A stretch of 36,541 bases of DNA, from the IMG/VR virus record IMGVR_UViG_3300047089_000124, positions 1 to 36,541 of that record. One strand, 5' to 3'. Shown here piece by piece: positions 26,612 through 35,289 of this stretch. Under the pieces are notes generated by a model. The model searched no databases. It saw only the letters and a list, made by a program, of their open reading frames with translations, and was not told the DNA's origin. Position 1 is the stretch's first letter, and each line of letters opens with the position of its first letter. The translations under genes and the position numbers were made by a program. This DNA is from a virus.

Positions 26612-27457
26612 CTAGTCGTAGAGCCACGCACTACGGTTGTTCGTGGTAACGCCGTTGGGATTCGTTACTAACGCGACCAAGAACGTCCGCGACACGCTGT
26701 AAATGCTCACCGTCATCGTGGTAACCACAGTCGAATCGGCCGACCCGACGGCGATGATCGCTGGGACCGGATTGAGACCGCCGGATTCCGTATAGAGAAT
26801 CGGGCAGAAGACCATCGTATGCGAGCCAATGACGTTGGATGTGGCGTTGTTCGTCGCCATCGGAACCAGGGTAAGCGCCGCGGGCACCGTGCCGCTCGCC
26901 GGAAGCGTTTGGGAGAACCACGTCGGGCTGTTCGTGAAGCCGATCAGTTGAATGCCGGTCGTGGTATTCGCGCCTGTTGCATCCACGTCGACGTGGATCG
27001 ACCACCCAGCCGCGTTCGACCCGTTGAGATCCGATGCCGGACCTCCGATGAGCATGAAGCGTCCAGTCGCGACGGCCATGTAGAGCGAGCGAGAACCCGA
27101 ACTGCCGTTGGTCGCGACCTTCTGCTGCGTGCCGACTTGGCCGGTCAGCGTGCCAGACCCATTCACGCCCGAGCCGAGTTGGATCTTCCACATCGGGCCA
27201 TTGTTCGACGCCGCGCGACCGAAATCAATTCGCAGATACCACGTCACGCCGCTGATCGTGGTTGTGTAAACGCGGAAGCATGCGGTCGCGTCGGCGGACG
27301 GCGCGGTTGCCGCGGCCGGGTCACCGTCTCCGGTCTGCGCGTCATAGGTCCATCCGCCGAGCCCTTGCAACTGTGTATCAACAGCGCCATGCAACGCTTG
27401 AAAGTTCGCGTTGACGGAGCAGTCCCATACGAGAACAAGGTTTGAATAGATGGCCAC
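26612..27457 (-). CDS. Tail fibre/appendage protein
   Basis: 281 aa from GTG 27457. Rich in Gly/Ser/Thr/Asn and predicted beta: AIYSNLVLVWDCSVNANFQA, GWTYDAQTGDGDPAAATAPS, SGVTWYLRIDFGRAASNNGP, SHTMVFCPILYTESGGLNPV. There is no specific family call, but the composition and location between two other tail genes fit a receptor-binding or fibre protein. The gene 3 bp upstream ends at 27461. Confidence 0.5.
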   Translation of the reverse strand: MAIYSNLVLVWDCSVNANFQALHGAVDTQLQGLGGWTYDAQTGDGDPAAATAPSADATACFRVYTTTISGVTWYLRIDFGRAASNNGPMWKIQLGSGVNGSGTLTGQVGTQQKVATNGSSGSRSLYMAVATGRFMLIGGPASDLNGSNAAGWSIHVDVDATGANTTTGIQLIGFTNSPTWFSQTLPASGTVPAALTLVPMATNNATSNVIGSHTMVFCPILYTESGGLNPVPAIIAVGSADSTVVTTMTVSIYSVSRTFLVALVTNPNGVTTNNRSAWLYD

Positions 27458-27460
27458 GGC

Positions 27461-28471
27461 TCAGGTCTCCAGCGGGAGGAAGTGGATCGTCACGGCCACG
27501 GTGCTCGTCGCCTGACTGAGATTCACGATTTCGTAATAGATCGACGACGCGGGCGAGCCATCGGCGTTGTAGAACCCGACACTCAGGCGTCTGAGGGATT
27601 GCGTATTCGCGCCCACGGTGCCGCTCTGGAACGACCATTCCGCGAGCATGCTGGTCGTGGTCGGGCAGGGCGTCCCGAGCGGCCGTGAGGCATCCGCAGT
27701 GCGATCGGCACTCGTTGCGTAGAGGCGGACCCGGCAGTCGCGGTCGACGCTGATCTCGCCCATCTCGCCCCACTTCGCCATTGTGACGGTGCCCGTCTCA
27801 GCGGCGTTGTTCGCGAGGCTCGCCGTCGTTTTCGTGACGCTCGAGCGGGCGATGCCACCACCTGTCGGCGCGGCATTTATCCAATGGCCCGAACCGTTAT
27901 CGAACGTCAGGACGTCGCCGTCTGACGGTGACGGCACCACCACATCGGACAGGCCGTCCAGCGTGCTCGACACACCCCCCACCGCCGCATCAACGTACGT
28001 CTTGACCGCTTTTTGCGTCGGGATATTCGCGTCGCTATCCGCGGCGAGCGTTCCGTCCGTGTCCTTCGTGAGCAGTGTGGCCGTCCCACTGCCCGTGAAC
28101 TCCGGAATCTTGTTCGCCGCCGACGTGAGCCCCGCAAGCGCTAACAACTCGGCGTCGTAGACCATCGCCTCAATCGTTGCCAATGCGCCCGCCGTCAGCC
28201 GGCAATCGAACTTGTCGCCCGCTGCGAATGTCCCGGCCGACGTGCCTTCCTGCGCTCGCGTGACGGTCATCGTGTCCGTCGACCGTCCCGTGACCTTTAC
28301 GATCTCTCGCGTCGTGCCGTCGATGCTTTCCAGCGTCGCGATGAAGAAATCCGATCCCGAAGGCGTCGAGAACTCGGTACCCTGACCGGCCTGCACATCG
28401 AACGTCAGATCGCCGGGCGCGACCGAGGCCGCGAGTTTGGCGCTCGCGTTGTTCGTGAAGAGTTGTGTCAT
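27461..28471 (-). CDS. Tail fibre protein with common phage N-terminal domain
   Basis: 336 aa. The N-terminus LFTNNASAKLAASVAPGDLT...FDVQAGQGTEF, then EIVKVTGRSTDTMTVTRAQE and GTSAGTFAAGDKF is the attachment domain seen at the start of many tail fibre and baseplate proteins. Then NIPTQKAVKTYVDAAVGG, a frequent fibre shaft element, and a beta-rich C-terminus. It likely trimeric and attached to the tail tip. Confidence 0.7.
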   Translation of the reverse strand: MTQLFTNNASAKLAASVAPGDLTFDVQAGQGTEFSTPSGSDFFIATLESIDGTTREIVKVTGRSTDTMTVTRAQEGTSAGTFAAGDKFDCRLTAGALATIEAMVYDAELLALAGLTSAANKIPEFTGSGTATLLTKDTDGTLAADSDANIPTQKAVKTYVDAAVGGVSSTLDGLSDVVVPSPSDGDVLTFDNGSGHWINAAPTGGGIARSSVTKTTASLANNAAETGTVTMAKWGEMGEISVDRDCRVRLYATSADRTADASRPLGTPCPTTTSMLAEWSFQSGTVGANTQSLRRLSVGFYNADGSPASSIYYEIVNLSQATSTVAVTIHFLPLET

Positions 28472-28477
28472 GGGCCG

Positions 28478-29638
28478 CTAGGGAAGGGGCGGGTCGCTCG
28501 TCGCGCCGCGCATGTAGTCGTACCAGCTCCGCCGCTGCGCCGGGGTGAAAACGCCAGCGTTTAGGACGATGTCGCGGACGACACCGACCATGTACTTGTC
28601 GCCACCGTTCGACACCTTGCCGATGCCGGGACTCCCGTTGACCCAAAACCCGTTGCCGAGAATGAGCGTCGGGTCATCATAGATTATGGAATTGTTGTAG
28701 GTGACGACGTAGCGCTCTTGGCCCGAGACACCACTGGCGCCGACGCTGTACACGATGAGGTCTGCGGACGGATCGGTCGGCGGCGTCCCCAGGTCGAGCG
28801 TGCTGCCGCCCGAGTCCAAAAAGGCGCCTTCGAGGATATGCCCGGTCGTCGTCCCGAAGAGCGTGCCGTTCGCGCCGGACTTCTCAAGATCCCAGAAGCC
28901 CGCCGTCGTATCCGATATTGCCGGGAATGTCGTGAGACGAAAGGACATCATGCATTCGGCCGCGCCAAGCGCCGCATAGCTGCCCGCAGGCGTGTCGATC
29001 TCGAACAACAGTCGCCCGCCTGGGCCATCGAGCAGCGCGGACGTCCCGAACCGCACCGTATCGCCTTCGCGCGTCGGGATCTCGTGCGGCCCCGCGAATA
29101 CCGTTCCGACATGCAGGTGGCGACCATTGCCGCTCTGGTCATCCCACACCTGCACCTGATCCCCGTCGCCCGCTGCGGTCGTGCGCGTGAGGTCCTGCCA
29201 GTATCCGCGACCGCGCAGCGCCGCAAAGAAGATCGTTGCCGACGTGTCAGCCGGCAGTGCGGCAGGTGTTTCATGCAGCGCGAATTGCAATTGATGCTTG
29301 ACCAGTCCGCCGCCCGCTTGCACGCGCGTTCGCGTCCCCGGCACTGGAACAACAGAAATAGGACTGTTGTCGATGCAATCGCCGTCCATCACCAGCGGGA
29401 TCGAGTCGCCGTTCACCAACCCCTCGATCGCATCGGCATCCGAGGACGAGAGGAGACGCGTCGTCACGTCGAACTGGCGATACACGCCCGCGCCGTATTT
29501 GCCTGCCATTCCGCCTCGAATCACGCGCATGCTCCCGTCGAACATCCGGTCACGATCTAAGCGATGCTCGTTGTTCTTTTGGCCGAGCGCGTTCGACTTC
29601 ACCGGCACCGTGGTGCCGTTCAGCGTGAGGAAGGGCAT
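28478..29638 (-). CDS. Minor tail protein with LamG/ConA-like lectin domain
   Basis: 386 aa. An N-terminal about 130-residue tail domain (MPFLTLNGTTVPVKSNALGQ...; RVIRGGMAGKYGAGVYRQFD) resembles distal tail proteins. The C-terminal part from about 140 has features of a concanavalin-like jelly roll: VQVWDDQSGNGRHLHVGTVF, LLFEIDTPAGSYAALGAAEC, VGVVRDIVLNAGVFTPAQRR. It may bind host surface glycans. It follows the tape measure gene, as distal tail genes do. Confidence 0.65.
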   Translation of the reverse strand: MPFLTLNGTTVPVKSNALGQKNNEHRLDRDRMFDGSMRVIRGGMAGKYGAGVYRQFDVTTRLLSSSDADAIEGLVNGDSIPLVMDGDCIDNSPISVVPVPGTRTRVQAGGGLVKHQLQFALHETPAALPADTSATIFFAALRGRGYWQDLTRTTAAGDGDQVQVWDDQSGNGRHLHVGTVFAGPHEIPTREGDTVRFGTSALLDGPGGRLLFEIDTPAGSYAALGAAECMMSFRLTTFPAISDTTAGFWDLEKSGANGTLFGTTTGHILEGAFLDSGGSTLDLGTPPTDPSADLIVYSVGASGVSGQERYVVTYNNSIIYDDPTLILGNGFWVNGSPGIGKVSNGGDKYMVGVVRDIVLNAGVFTPAQRRSWYDYMRGATSDPPLP

Positions 29639-29645
29639 CCGGCGA

Positions 29646-32153
29646 TTAGCCTAGAGCGAACACGCGGCCCGAGACGGAGCCGAGTCCGCGATCGCGATTG
29701 ACTTTCTGTTTGATCTGCCCGTAGATGTCGTCGATGCTCGTGGCCCCACCGATTTCAAACGTCACTGGGCCGTTGAAGTGCATGTCGCCGCTCGGGACTT
29801 GATCGGGATGACTGCCGCCGATCGCCGGGTTGCCTCGGAAGGGGATCTGCGCCGGCGGATAGACCGGAGGGAGCGCCGAACCCGGCTTTGGCGGCGAGGC
29901 GATGAAATCGTAATAGCCGATCTTGAACGCTGGCGGGGTGTTCGTGATTGATTCGGTGAGCGCATTGACCGCGAGCGTATTCGCATTCACGGCCGTCGTG
30001 TTGTGGTCGAACACGGAGCCGATCTGGCCACCGATCGCCGTGCCGAGGAAGCCGCCAACTTCTGCCCCGATGGGGCCGAAAAACGAGCCGGCGACGCCGC
30101 CAATCAGTCCGCCGATGCCGCGACCGTTGCCCGCGTTCTTCCCGCCGCCACCGATCCGGCTCAGGATCGCTTGGCCGATCTGACTCGCGGCATTGTACAG
30201 ATTGACGACCAGGTTCTGCATCCCGGCCGAGAAACCATCCAACGCAGAGCCGAGCGGCCCGAGCTTGATCTTGATCGTCTCGAAGGCGAGTGCCGTGTCT
30301 TCCTGCGCCTGTCGCTGCGCCTCGGCGTACTGAACTGAGGCGAGCCCCGCGGCGTCGAAGCCGTCGGTAAGTCCGAGCAGCTTTCGCCTGTACTCAAGGT
30401 CGTTCTCGACTGAGCCGGCGATATGCGTGCCGCCCACATCAACGCCGGCGAGCGCGCGAGACTTGAGCCCCGCTTCGGCCTCGGCATCATAGGGCGTGCC
30501 GAACTGGCTCGCCCCCTGGCGCGTGGCGAGACCTTTGTAATAGTCCGTGTAGGTCTGCGCGGCCGACTGAGAGCCGAGCAGCCCCGCGTCGACGGGGCGT
30601 TGCGAGATGCCCTTGAGCACCCCGAGTGCGGCGCCAGGTGCCGCGTTGTTCAGGGCCACGGCGTCGCGAATCAGCTGCAGCTTGTCGGCGAGCGCTTGCG
30701 CCTTCACCGACTCCTCGCTGAACGCCTCAGCGCCGCTCTTGATGAATCCGACCGCCTCGGCGTGGTACTGGTTGATCTTCTCCATCACCGGATAGACCGA
30801 CGTGCCGTAGTCCGCGGCGCGCGAGAACGCCGTCTGCGCCAGCCCCGCGTCCTTCTCGAGCTGCTGGAACGGTGACCCGGTGCGAATGTCCGACGGTCCG
30901 CCCTTCGTGCTCAGCGGCTTACTCAGCGGGCCCCTGGCAAACGCCGCGAGGGCGTCGTCGCGATTGAGGACGCCGTAGTCACGCGCCTGGTTGAACGCGC
31001 CTTGACTCGTGAGCCCGAACGATGCCGTTCCGGGAAGCATGCCGACAAAACCCGTCGGCGATGAGGGCAGCAGTCCGCGCTTCCCGAGGAAGTCCGTCAG
31101 CGAACTCGAAGCGGCATCCCACGCTGCCGATAGTCCCCACACGACGGCGGCGAGGGCCGCAATGCCGAGCGCCATTGCACCGATCGGGTTGGCGCCTGCC
31201 GCGAAGACGGCCGCGATGCCCTCGGCGCCGCTCAGTAGCTTCAGTGCTGCCCGCATCTCGAAGAGCGCCTTCGTGATCTTGCTAAGTGCCAGCACGACAG
31301 GGCCGACGATCGCGATCAAAGACGCCATGTCAATCAGGAACTGCTTCGTTCCGGTCGACAGATTGGCGAACCAGTTCACCACGCCGCGGGCGGCGTTCAC
31401 GATGTTCACGAACGCAGGGAGAAGTAGCGTCCCGACGCTGACGCCCAGTTCCTTGAGATCGCGGGACAGGAATTGCCACGATTTGCTGCTTTCGTCGGCC
31501 GTCCGCGACGCCTCGCCGGTAATGAGGCCGGCCTTCTGCATGATGAGACTAAAGGCAGCCTGCGCCGTTCCGGACTCGGAGAGCGTGCTTCCGACGTGCA
31601 ATAGGTTCAGCCGATAGGCTTCCTGTTGCAGTTGGAGTTTCGTAAACCCGAGCCCCGCCGTAATGAGCCCGCGCGACTGACCGGCGAGTCCCTTGTCGAG
31701 CGCTTCGAGGGCTTCGGCGATGGGGATGTGCTCGACGGCCGCCATGTCGGCGGCGAGTTTGAGCATGGCCTGGGACATCGCCGCCGCCTTTGCCGGCGCG
31801 ACCTCCATGCCCTGGAGCATGATGTCGGTCTGCGTGGCGAGCTTCTCGAGCTCGTCGGTCGTCTCTGGAACAACTTTCTTCATCGCTTCAAGCGAGGACT
31901 TGACGGAGTCCGCGGCCGAACCGAACGTGCGTTCAAATCGCGCCGACGAGTCCTCAGAATCGGCCGCGAATTTGGCCATCGCCGTCGCGGCTGCCACGAG
32001 GGGCACCGTGAGCCCAATCGTGAGCTTTTCGCCCAGCGCGGCAACGCGGTCGGCGGCCTTGTCGACGCCCTTGGTCATGGCGTCGAGTTTCTTCGAGAAG
32101 TCGTTGATGTCCGCGCTGATCGTGACGACCAGCGACGCAGGGCTACCGGCCAT
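29646..32153 (-). CDS. Tape measure protein
   Basis: 835 aa, the longest gene of the window, in the expected place after the tail assembly chaperone. The N-terminus has VVTISADINDFSKKLDAMTK and the TMP core ATQTDIMLQGMEVAPAKAAA...MSQAMLKLAADMAAVEHIPI, EALEALDKGLAGQSRGLITA. Hydrophobic segments are near 270-345 (IDMASLIAIVGPVVLALSKI; MALGIAALAAVVWGLSAAWD) and a Gly-rich channel-like stretch RIGGGGKNAGNGRGIGGLIG is near 670. It sets tail length and likely helps DNA cross the membrane. ATG 32153 shares a base with the TAA of the GT product. Confidence 0.93.
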   Translation of the reverse strand: MAGSPASLVVTISADINDFSKKLDAMTKGVDKAADRVAALGEKLTIGLTVPLVAAATAMAKFAADSEDSSARFERTFGSAADSVKSSLEAMKKVVPETTDELEKLATQTDIMLQGMEVAPAKAAAMSQAMLKLAADMAAVEHIPIAEALEALDKGLAGQSRGLITAGLGFTKLQLQQEAYRLNLLHVGSTLSESGTAQAAFSLIMQKAGLITGEASRTADESSKSWQFLSRDLKELGVSVGTLLLPAFVNIVNAARGVVNWFANLSTGTKQFLIDMASLIAIVGPVVLALSKITKALFEMRAALKLLSGAEGIAAVFAAGANPIGAMALGIAALAAVVWGLSAAWDAASSSLTDFLGKRGLLPSSPTGFVGMLPGTASFGLTSQGAFNQARDYGVLNRDDALAAFARGPLSKPLSTKGGPSDIRTGSPFQQLEKDAGLAQTAFSRAADYGTSVYPVMEKINQYHAEAVGFIKSGAEAFSEESVKAQALADKLQLIRDAVALNNAAPGAALGVLKGISQRPVDAGLLGSQSAAQTYTDYYKGLATRQGASQFGTPYDAEAEAGLKSRALAGVDVGGTHIAGSVENDLEYRRKLLGLTDGFDAAGLASVQYAEAQRQAQEDTALAFETIKIKLGPLGSALDGFSAGMQNLVVNLYNAASQIGQAILSRIGGGGKNAGNGRGIGGLIGGVAGSFFGPIGAEVGGFLGTAIGGQIGSVFDHNTTAVNANTLAVNALTESITNTPPAFKIGYYDFIASPPKPGSALPPVYPPAQIPFRGNPAIGGSHPDQVPSGDMHFNGPVTFEIGGATSIDDIYGQIKQKVNRDRGLGSVSGRVFALG

Positions 32154-32739
32154 TACTCAATCATCTCCGTCGGTTCTGCGTCCGCTGATTCCCCCGCGGC
32201 TTCATACGCGGCCCGTTCGTCATCGGCTTCCAATCTCTCGAAGATCATCCATTCCTCGAGCTCGCGCGCGCTCACGGTTCCAAGGAGCTGCGCGACGGTC
32301 ATGCCGAGGTGCTTGGCGATCCGGAAGTGCCATCGCCGATCGCCGCGTCGGAGTTTTTTTCCAGCACCTTCTTTTCCGTCTTGGTCATGCCGTTAAGCCG
32401 GAGCGCGACCGCAGTGATGGCGTCGAGCGCTTCGGCCGATTTGTTCTCGATCCCGGCAGCGTCGGCATCCTCAAAGACCTTTTCCCCTGTCTCGGGATCG
32501 AAGCACGATGCGATGACAAGGAGCGGATTCAGAATCCGCGAATCGACCTTTGAGGTCTCCTCGATCTCGCCCTTGTCGTTGACCGCCTTCGACGTCACCG
32601 TCGCGGCTTCCACGAGGACCGCGCGCTGTGCGCCCGTGAGCCCTCGAATCTCGAACGTGCAGTCCCACGCGGGAATGGTGAGCGGTTCGGACTTGATGTC
32701 CTTTGCGTCGAGCGCTTTCGAGCGAAGTGCGGATGCCAT
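32153..32739 (-). CDS. Tail assembly chaperone GT (-1 frameshift product)
   Basis: Ribosomes slipping -1 on A AAA AAC (32359-32353) leave the short G frame after codon 129 and read 66 more residues, RRWHFRIAKHLGMTVAQLLG...TVSARELEEWMIFERLEADD, to TAA 32155-32153. This extension has the hallmark of lambda gpT-like extensions ('riA..LgmTv.eLl..ms..El.eW..yerle'). The 195-aa product would help assemble tail tube around the tape measure. The extension has no good start of its own, which supports programmed frameshifting. Confidence 0.85.
32299..32739 (-). CDS. Tail assembly chaperone G (unshifted product)
   Basis: 146 aa from ATG 32739. FEIRGLTGAQRAVLVEAATV, RILNPLLVIASCFDPETGEK then VFEDADAAGIENKSAEALDA is the usual TAC-G pattern of HK97-like and actinobacterial siphophages. 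The frame ends with a low-complexity tail (GDGTSGSPSTSA) after the slippery site. It lies between the tail tube genes and the tape measure gene. Confidence 0.85.
   Translation of the reverse strand: MASALRSKALDAKDIKSEPLTIPAWDCTFEIRGLTGAQRAVLVEAATVTSKAVNDKGEIEETSKVDSRILNPLLVIASCFDPETGEKVFEDADAAGIENKSAEALDAITAVALRLNGMTKTEKKVLEKNSDAAIGDGTSGSPSTSA
32353..32359 (-). promoter_or_regulatory. Slippery heptamer A AAA AAC for -1 frameshifting
   Basis: On the minus strand CTG GAA AAA AAC TCC is in frame with gene G, so the heptamer A-AAA-AAC is correctly phased as X-XXY-YYZ. It lies 18 codons before the G stop codon. Confidence 0.88.
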
Positions 32740-32760
32740 ACCGACCCTGAGTGAAGGTTG

Positions 32761-33396
32761 TTAACCGAGTGAAATGACGCGGAGGTCGGCGTCCGACGAG
32801 CCGACGAATGACAGATCCTCGCCGATGATTGACCGGGTCGCGATGCTGATCGCCTGCTTGGTCGGTCGCGCCCAGAACAGCACATCGGCCGCGGCGTTGC
32901 TGTCGTGAAAGATCTGGATCACGAGGAGCGATCCGTTGACGATGGCGGCCTTGAAGATCGCCGCGTACGTGGTCTCCCAATTCCTGCCGAGAGATGCCGT
33001 CACGGAATGGATGCCGGGGATGTTCTCCTCGTATCCAGCCGAGTCGAACGTCGTATCGTCCAGCACTTCATTGCCCTTCTGCCAGGTGATCGACTTGGAC
33101 TTGGCGATGGTGCTCATGGGCAAGTACGTGCCGCTGATCGTGATGACCCTCGCCGTGGTGGCCGTGAACGTCACGGCGCCCGTGAGGCGGTTGATGACGT
33201 ACGGATCTGCGCTGGCATCGACCGCGACGCCGCCGTCTTTCACGGTGATCGTGGCCGTCGGCGACCAGACGCGCTTGCTGGTATTTGTGATCTGATACTT
33301 TTTGTTGGCGGTCAGCGCGGAGACCGCTTCGTCAGTAAAGGCCGTGGGCGTGCCCCCGATCTTCACCAACCCAATTTTGCCCGCTGTCGAGGACAT
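32761..33396 (-). CDS. Major tail tube protein (candidate)
   Basis: 211 aa from ATG 33396. KKYQITNTSKRVWSPTATIT, VKDGGVAVDASADPYVINRL, TGAVTFTATTARVITISGTY and DLSFVGSSDADLRVISLG suggest a beta-rich tail tube/major tail protein. It directly precedes the assembly chaperone. It begins MSSTAGK, like the two paralogous genes upstream (MSSSTAGR), which hints at a shared N-terminal arm. Confidence 0.65.
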   Translation of the reverse strand: MSSTAGKIGLVKIGGTPTAFTDEAVSALTANKKYQITNTSKRVWSPTATITVKDGGVAVDASADPYVINRLTGAVTFTATTARVITISGTYLPMSTIAKSKSITWQKGNEVLDDTTFDSAGYEENIPGIHSVTASLGRNWETTYAAIFKAAIVNGSLLVIQIFHDSNAAADVLFWARPTKQAISIATRSIIGEDLSFVGSSDADLRVISLG

Positions 33397-33402
33397 AGAC
33401 CG

Positions 33403-33849
33403 TTAGGGAAGGGTGACAGTACCGAATTGCAGGAAGGCGCCCGTCGTCATGCCCTCAATCGAGATGTTCGTCTTGTCGCGGACCTTTGTATCTGGCGCGA
33501 TCTTGGTGATGTTGACCGCGGCCTTCCATCCTTTCTTCGTGCCCGCCGAGCTGTCGAAGATGACCGCGATGTAGCCGTTCGGAGACGTCCCGGCGATGTT
33601 CGCGGCCATGATGGAGTCTTGGCCATTCGTGTCTGAGCCGAGCCGCGATCCGCCTGACATGGCGAACTTGAGCCCGATGACACCGGTCAGCGATTGCTCA
33701 TACTCGATCCCGAACTCGTCGTCGGTGATTTCCGGTGACTCGGGGCCGCCACTCACCGAGTCGATGCCGGCGACCAAGTGATACGAGGACGCACCGTTCG
33801 TGGCGGACCAGTAGACGACCGCGCGCCGGCCTGCCGTCGAGGAGGACAT
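33403..33849 (-). CDS. Tail protein, paralogue A of a tandem pair
   Basis: 148 aa. SYHLVAGIDSVSGGPESPEI, TDDEFGIEYEQSLTGVIGLK, GSDTNGQDSIMAANIAGTSP, NGYIAVIFDSS, RDKTNISIEGMTTGAF. It is about two-thirds identical by eye to the gene next door (33859-34299) over the full length, so the pair arose by tandem duplication. The fold is likely that of a small tail tube protein (lambda gpV/HK97 type). Which of the three tail candidates forms the tube is not decided by sequence alone. Confidence 0.65.
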   Translation of the reverse strand: MSSSTAGRRAVVYWSATNGASSYHLVAGIDSVSGGPESPEITDDEFGIEYEQSLTGVIGLKFAMSGGSRLGSDTNGQDSIMAANIAGTSPNGYIAVIFDSSAGTKKGWKAAVNITKIAPDTKVRDKTNISIEGMTTGAFLQFGTVTLP

Positions 33850-33858
33850 GACGTCTCC

Positions 33859-34299
33859 TTACGCAGTCGGCAACGTGACAGCGCCGAACGTGAACGCGCC
33901 CGTCGTCTTGCCGTCGATCGAGATGTTCGTCTTGTCGCGAGTCTTGGTATCGAAGCTGACCTTCGTGATGTTCACGGCGCCGAGCCAGCCGACCGTCGAC
34001 CCGTCGAAGAGCACGGCGAGGTATCCGTTGGGCGTGCTGCCCGCAAGTTGCGCGGCGATCATGGCGTCTTGGCCATTCGTGTCCGCGCCGACGCGTCCGC
34101 CGCCCGACATGGAAAAGGGCAGTCCGATGATTCCGGTGATCGACTGTTCGTACTCCACGCCGAACTCGTCATCCGTGATCTCGGGAGATTCGGGTCCACC
34201 CGTGACGGTGTCGATACCGGCGACGAGGTGATACGAGTCGTCGGTGTTGTCGGGCGACCAGTAGACTTTCGCTTTTCTGCCAGCAGTGGATGATGACAT
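33859..34299 (-). CDS. Tail protein, paralogue B of a tandem pair
   Basis: 146 aa. SYHLVAGIDTVTGGPESPEI, TDDEFGVEYEQSITGIIGLP, GADTNGQDAMIAAQLAGSTP, NGYLAVLFDGS, RDKTNISIDGKTTGAFTFGA. Compared with paralogue A it differs mainly in the N-terminal loop (SPDNTDD versus SATNGAS), in a two-residue gap and at the C-terminus. A 9-bp gap separates the two genes. A terminator-like hairpin lies upstream at 34329-34356. Confidence 0.65.
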   Translation of the reverse strand: MSSSTAGRKAKVYWSPDNTDDSYHLVAGIDTVTGGPESPEITDDEFGVEYEQSITGIIGLPFSMSGGGRVGADTNGQDAMIAAQLAGSTPNGYLAVLFDGSTVGWLGAVNITKVSFDTKTRDKTNISIDGKTTGAFTFGAVTLPTA

Positions 34300-34328
34300 T
34301 GCAGGAATCTCCGAAGGGAAAAGACGAA

Positions 34329-34356
34329 CGCCCCGTCGGCGGAAGCCGGCGAGGCG
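34329..34356 (-). terminator. Terminator-like hairpin before the tail tube genes
   Basis: A 12-bp imperfect stem (one A-C mismatch and one G-U on the minus-strand RNA) with a 4-nt loop, followed on the minus strand by TTCGTCTTTTCCC. It lies in the 82-bp gap 34300-34381. It could terminate or attenuate transcription entering the tail genes, or mark a processing site. No promoter is evident beside it. Confidence 0.35.
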
Positions 34357-34381
34357 CGTTGAGCAGCAGGGAAGGGATCAG

Positions 34382-34843
34382 TTACGAATTGTTGTCTTCG
34401 AGCAGAAGGAGGAACGTCTGCTTGATGCAGCGCGCGTTGAGCGTGTCCGTCACGGCAATACGCTCACCGTGCTGATCCTCCATCGTGATCGCGATCGTAT
34501 CATGCCCCGATACAGTGACGCCGGTGTCGAAGATCACACCCTTCACCGCGTCGGCGATGGTCTCGGCGACCTTGTAGCCCGCGGCTCCCGTCGCGGCGGT
34601 CGTTTCCTCGCCGTCGGTCGACCAGGACTGGATCTCACAGCGAACTTCGTGGCCATCTTTGCCGAACGTCGGGGAGTCCGTCTCCGACATCTCCCCGATG
34701 ACGATCATCGGATATTGCGCGCCCTGCGGTACGTTATCATAGACCCGCGCGGGATTTCCAACGAGCGCCTGAATCGCGGCCGAGCCGGTCAGGGCCGAAT
34801 AGAGACCCGCCTGCAGGAATGGGGCGCCCGTGTAGGTCGTCAC
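34382..34843 (-). CDS. Tail completion/terminator protein (DUF3168)
   Basis: 153 aa from GTG 34843, overlapping the upstream TGA (GTGA). The N-terminus PFLQAGLYSALTGSAAIQAL...VGNPARVYDNVPQGAQYPMI, VIGEMSETDSPTFGKDGHEV is the DUF3168 pattern ('l..aL..d..l.al.gg.....vy...p.......P.i.ig'). It caps the tail tube and joins it to the head in HK97-like phages. Confidence 0.85.
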   Translation of the reverse strand: MTTYTGAPFLQAGLYSALTGSAAIQALVGNPARVYDNVPQGAQYPMIVIGEMSETDSPTFGKDGHEVRCEIQSWSTDGEETTAATGAAGYKVAETIADAVKGVIFDTGVTVSGHDTIAITMEDQHGERIAVTDTLNARCIKQTFLLLLEDNNS

Positions 34844-35289
34844 CCGATGTCCTTCGTCACGTTGTCGATCGCCGCCGTGATGTCCCGCATGATCTGGGGC
34901 TTCCTCGCAACAAACGCTGGCTCGAGGAACGGTTCGGGCCTGTGGTGCCGACGCGGATCGCCGTGCTCGACGACCGGCGCGTAGGCTCCGGGGCCCGTCT
35001 TGACCGTTCGGCGTCGATGCCGCTTGCCGGTCGACGAGGAGCGACGCTTGAGCTTCCCGATGCCGACCTTGACGTAGCCGATCAGTCCATTGGCCGAATA
35101 CTCGGCGCGGATCGTTCCAGCCATCTCGCCCGTGAGCTTTGGCGCGGCCGAGCGCGCCGCGTTGGCGATGGCGACCGTGTCGCGCTGAATCGCTGCGGCA
35201 ACACGGGCGTGGGTGGCCGGATTCGCCAGTTTGAGTTGTCGGATCAGTTCGGGGGCTCCCCGAAGGGCCATCGAGAACGAGACGGTCAT
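34840..35289 (-). CDS. HK97 gp10-like head-tail joining/tail protein
   Basis: 149 aa from ATG 35289. LRGAPELIRQLKLANPATHA, RVAAAIQRDTVAIANAARSA then APKLTGEMAGTIRAEYSANG and PEPFLEPAFVARKPQIMRDI match the HK97_gp10 family. The basic insert KLKRRSSSTGKRHRRRTVKT in mid-sequence is longer than usual. ATG overlaps the adaptor gene's stop. Confidence 0.85.
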   Translation of the reverse strand: MTVSFSMALRGAPELIRQLKLANPATHARVAAAIQRDTVAIANAARSAAPKLTGEMAGTIRAEYSANGLIGYVKVGIGKLKRRSSSTGKRHRRRTVKTGPGAYAPVVEHGDPRRHHRPEPFLEPAFVARKPQIMRDITAAIDNVTKDIG

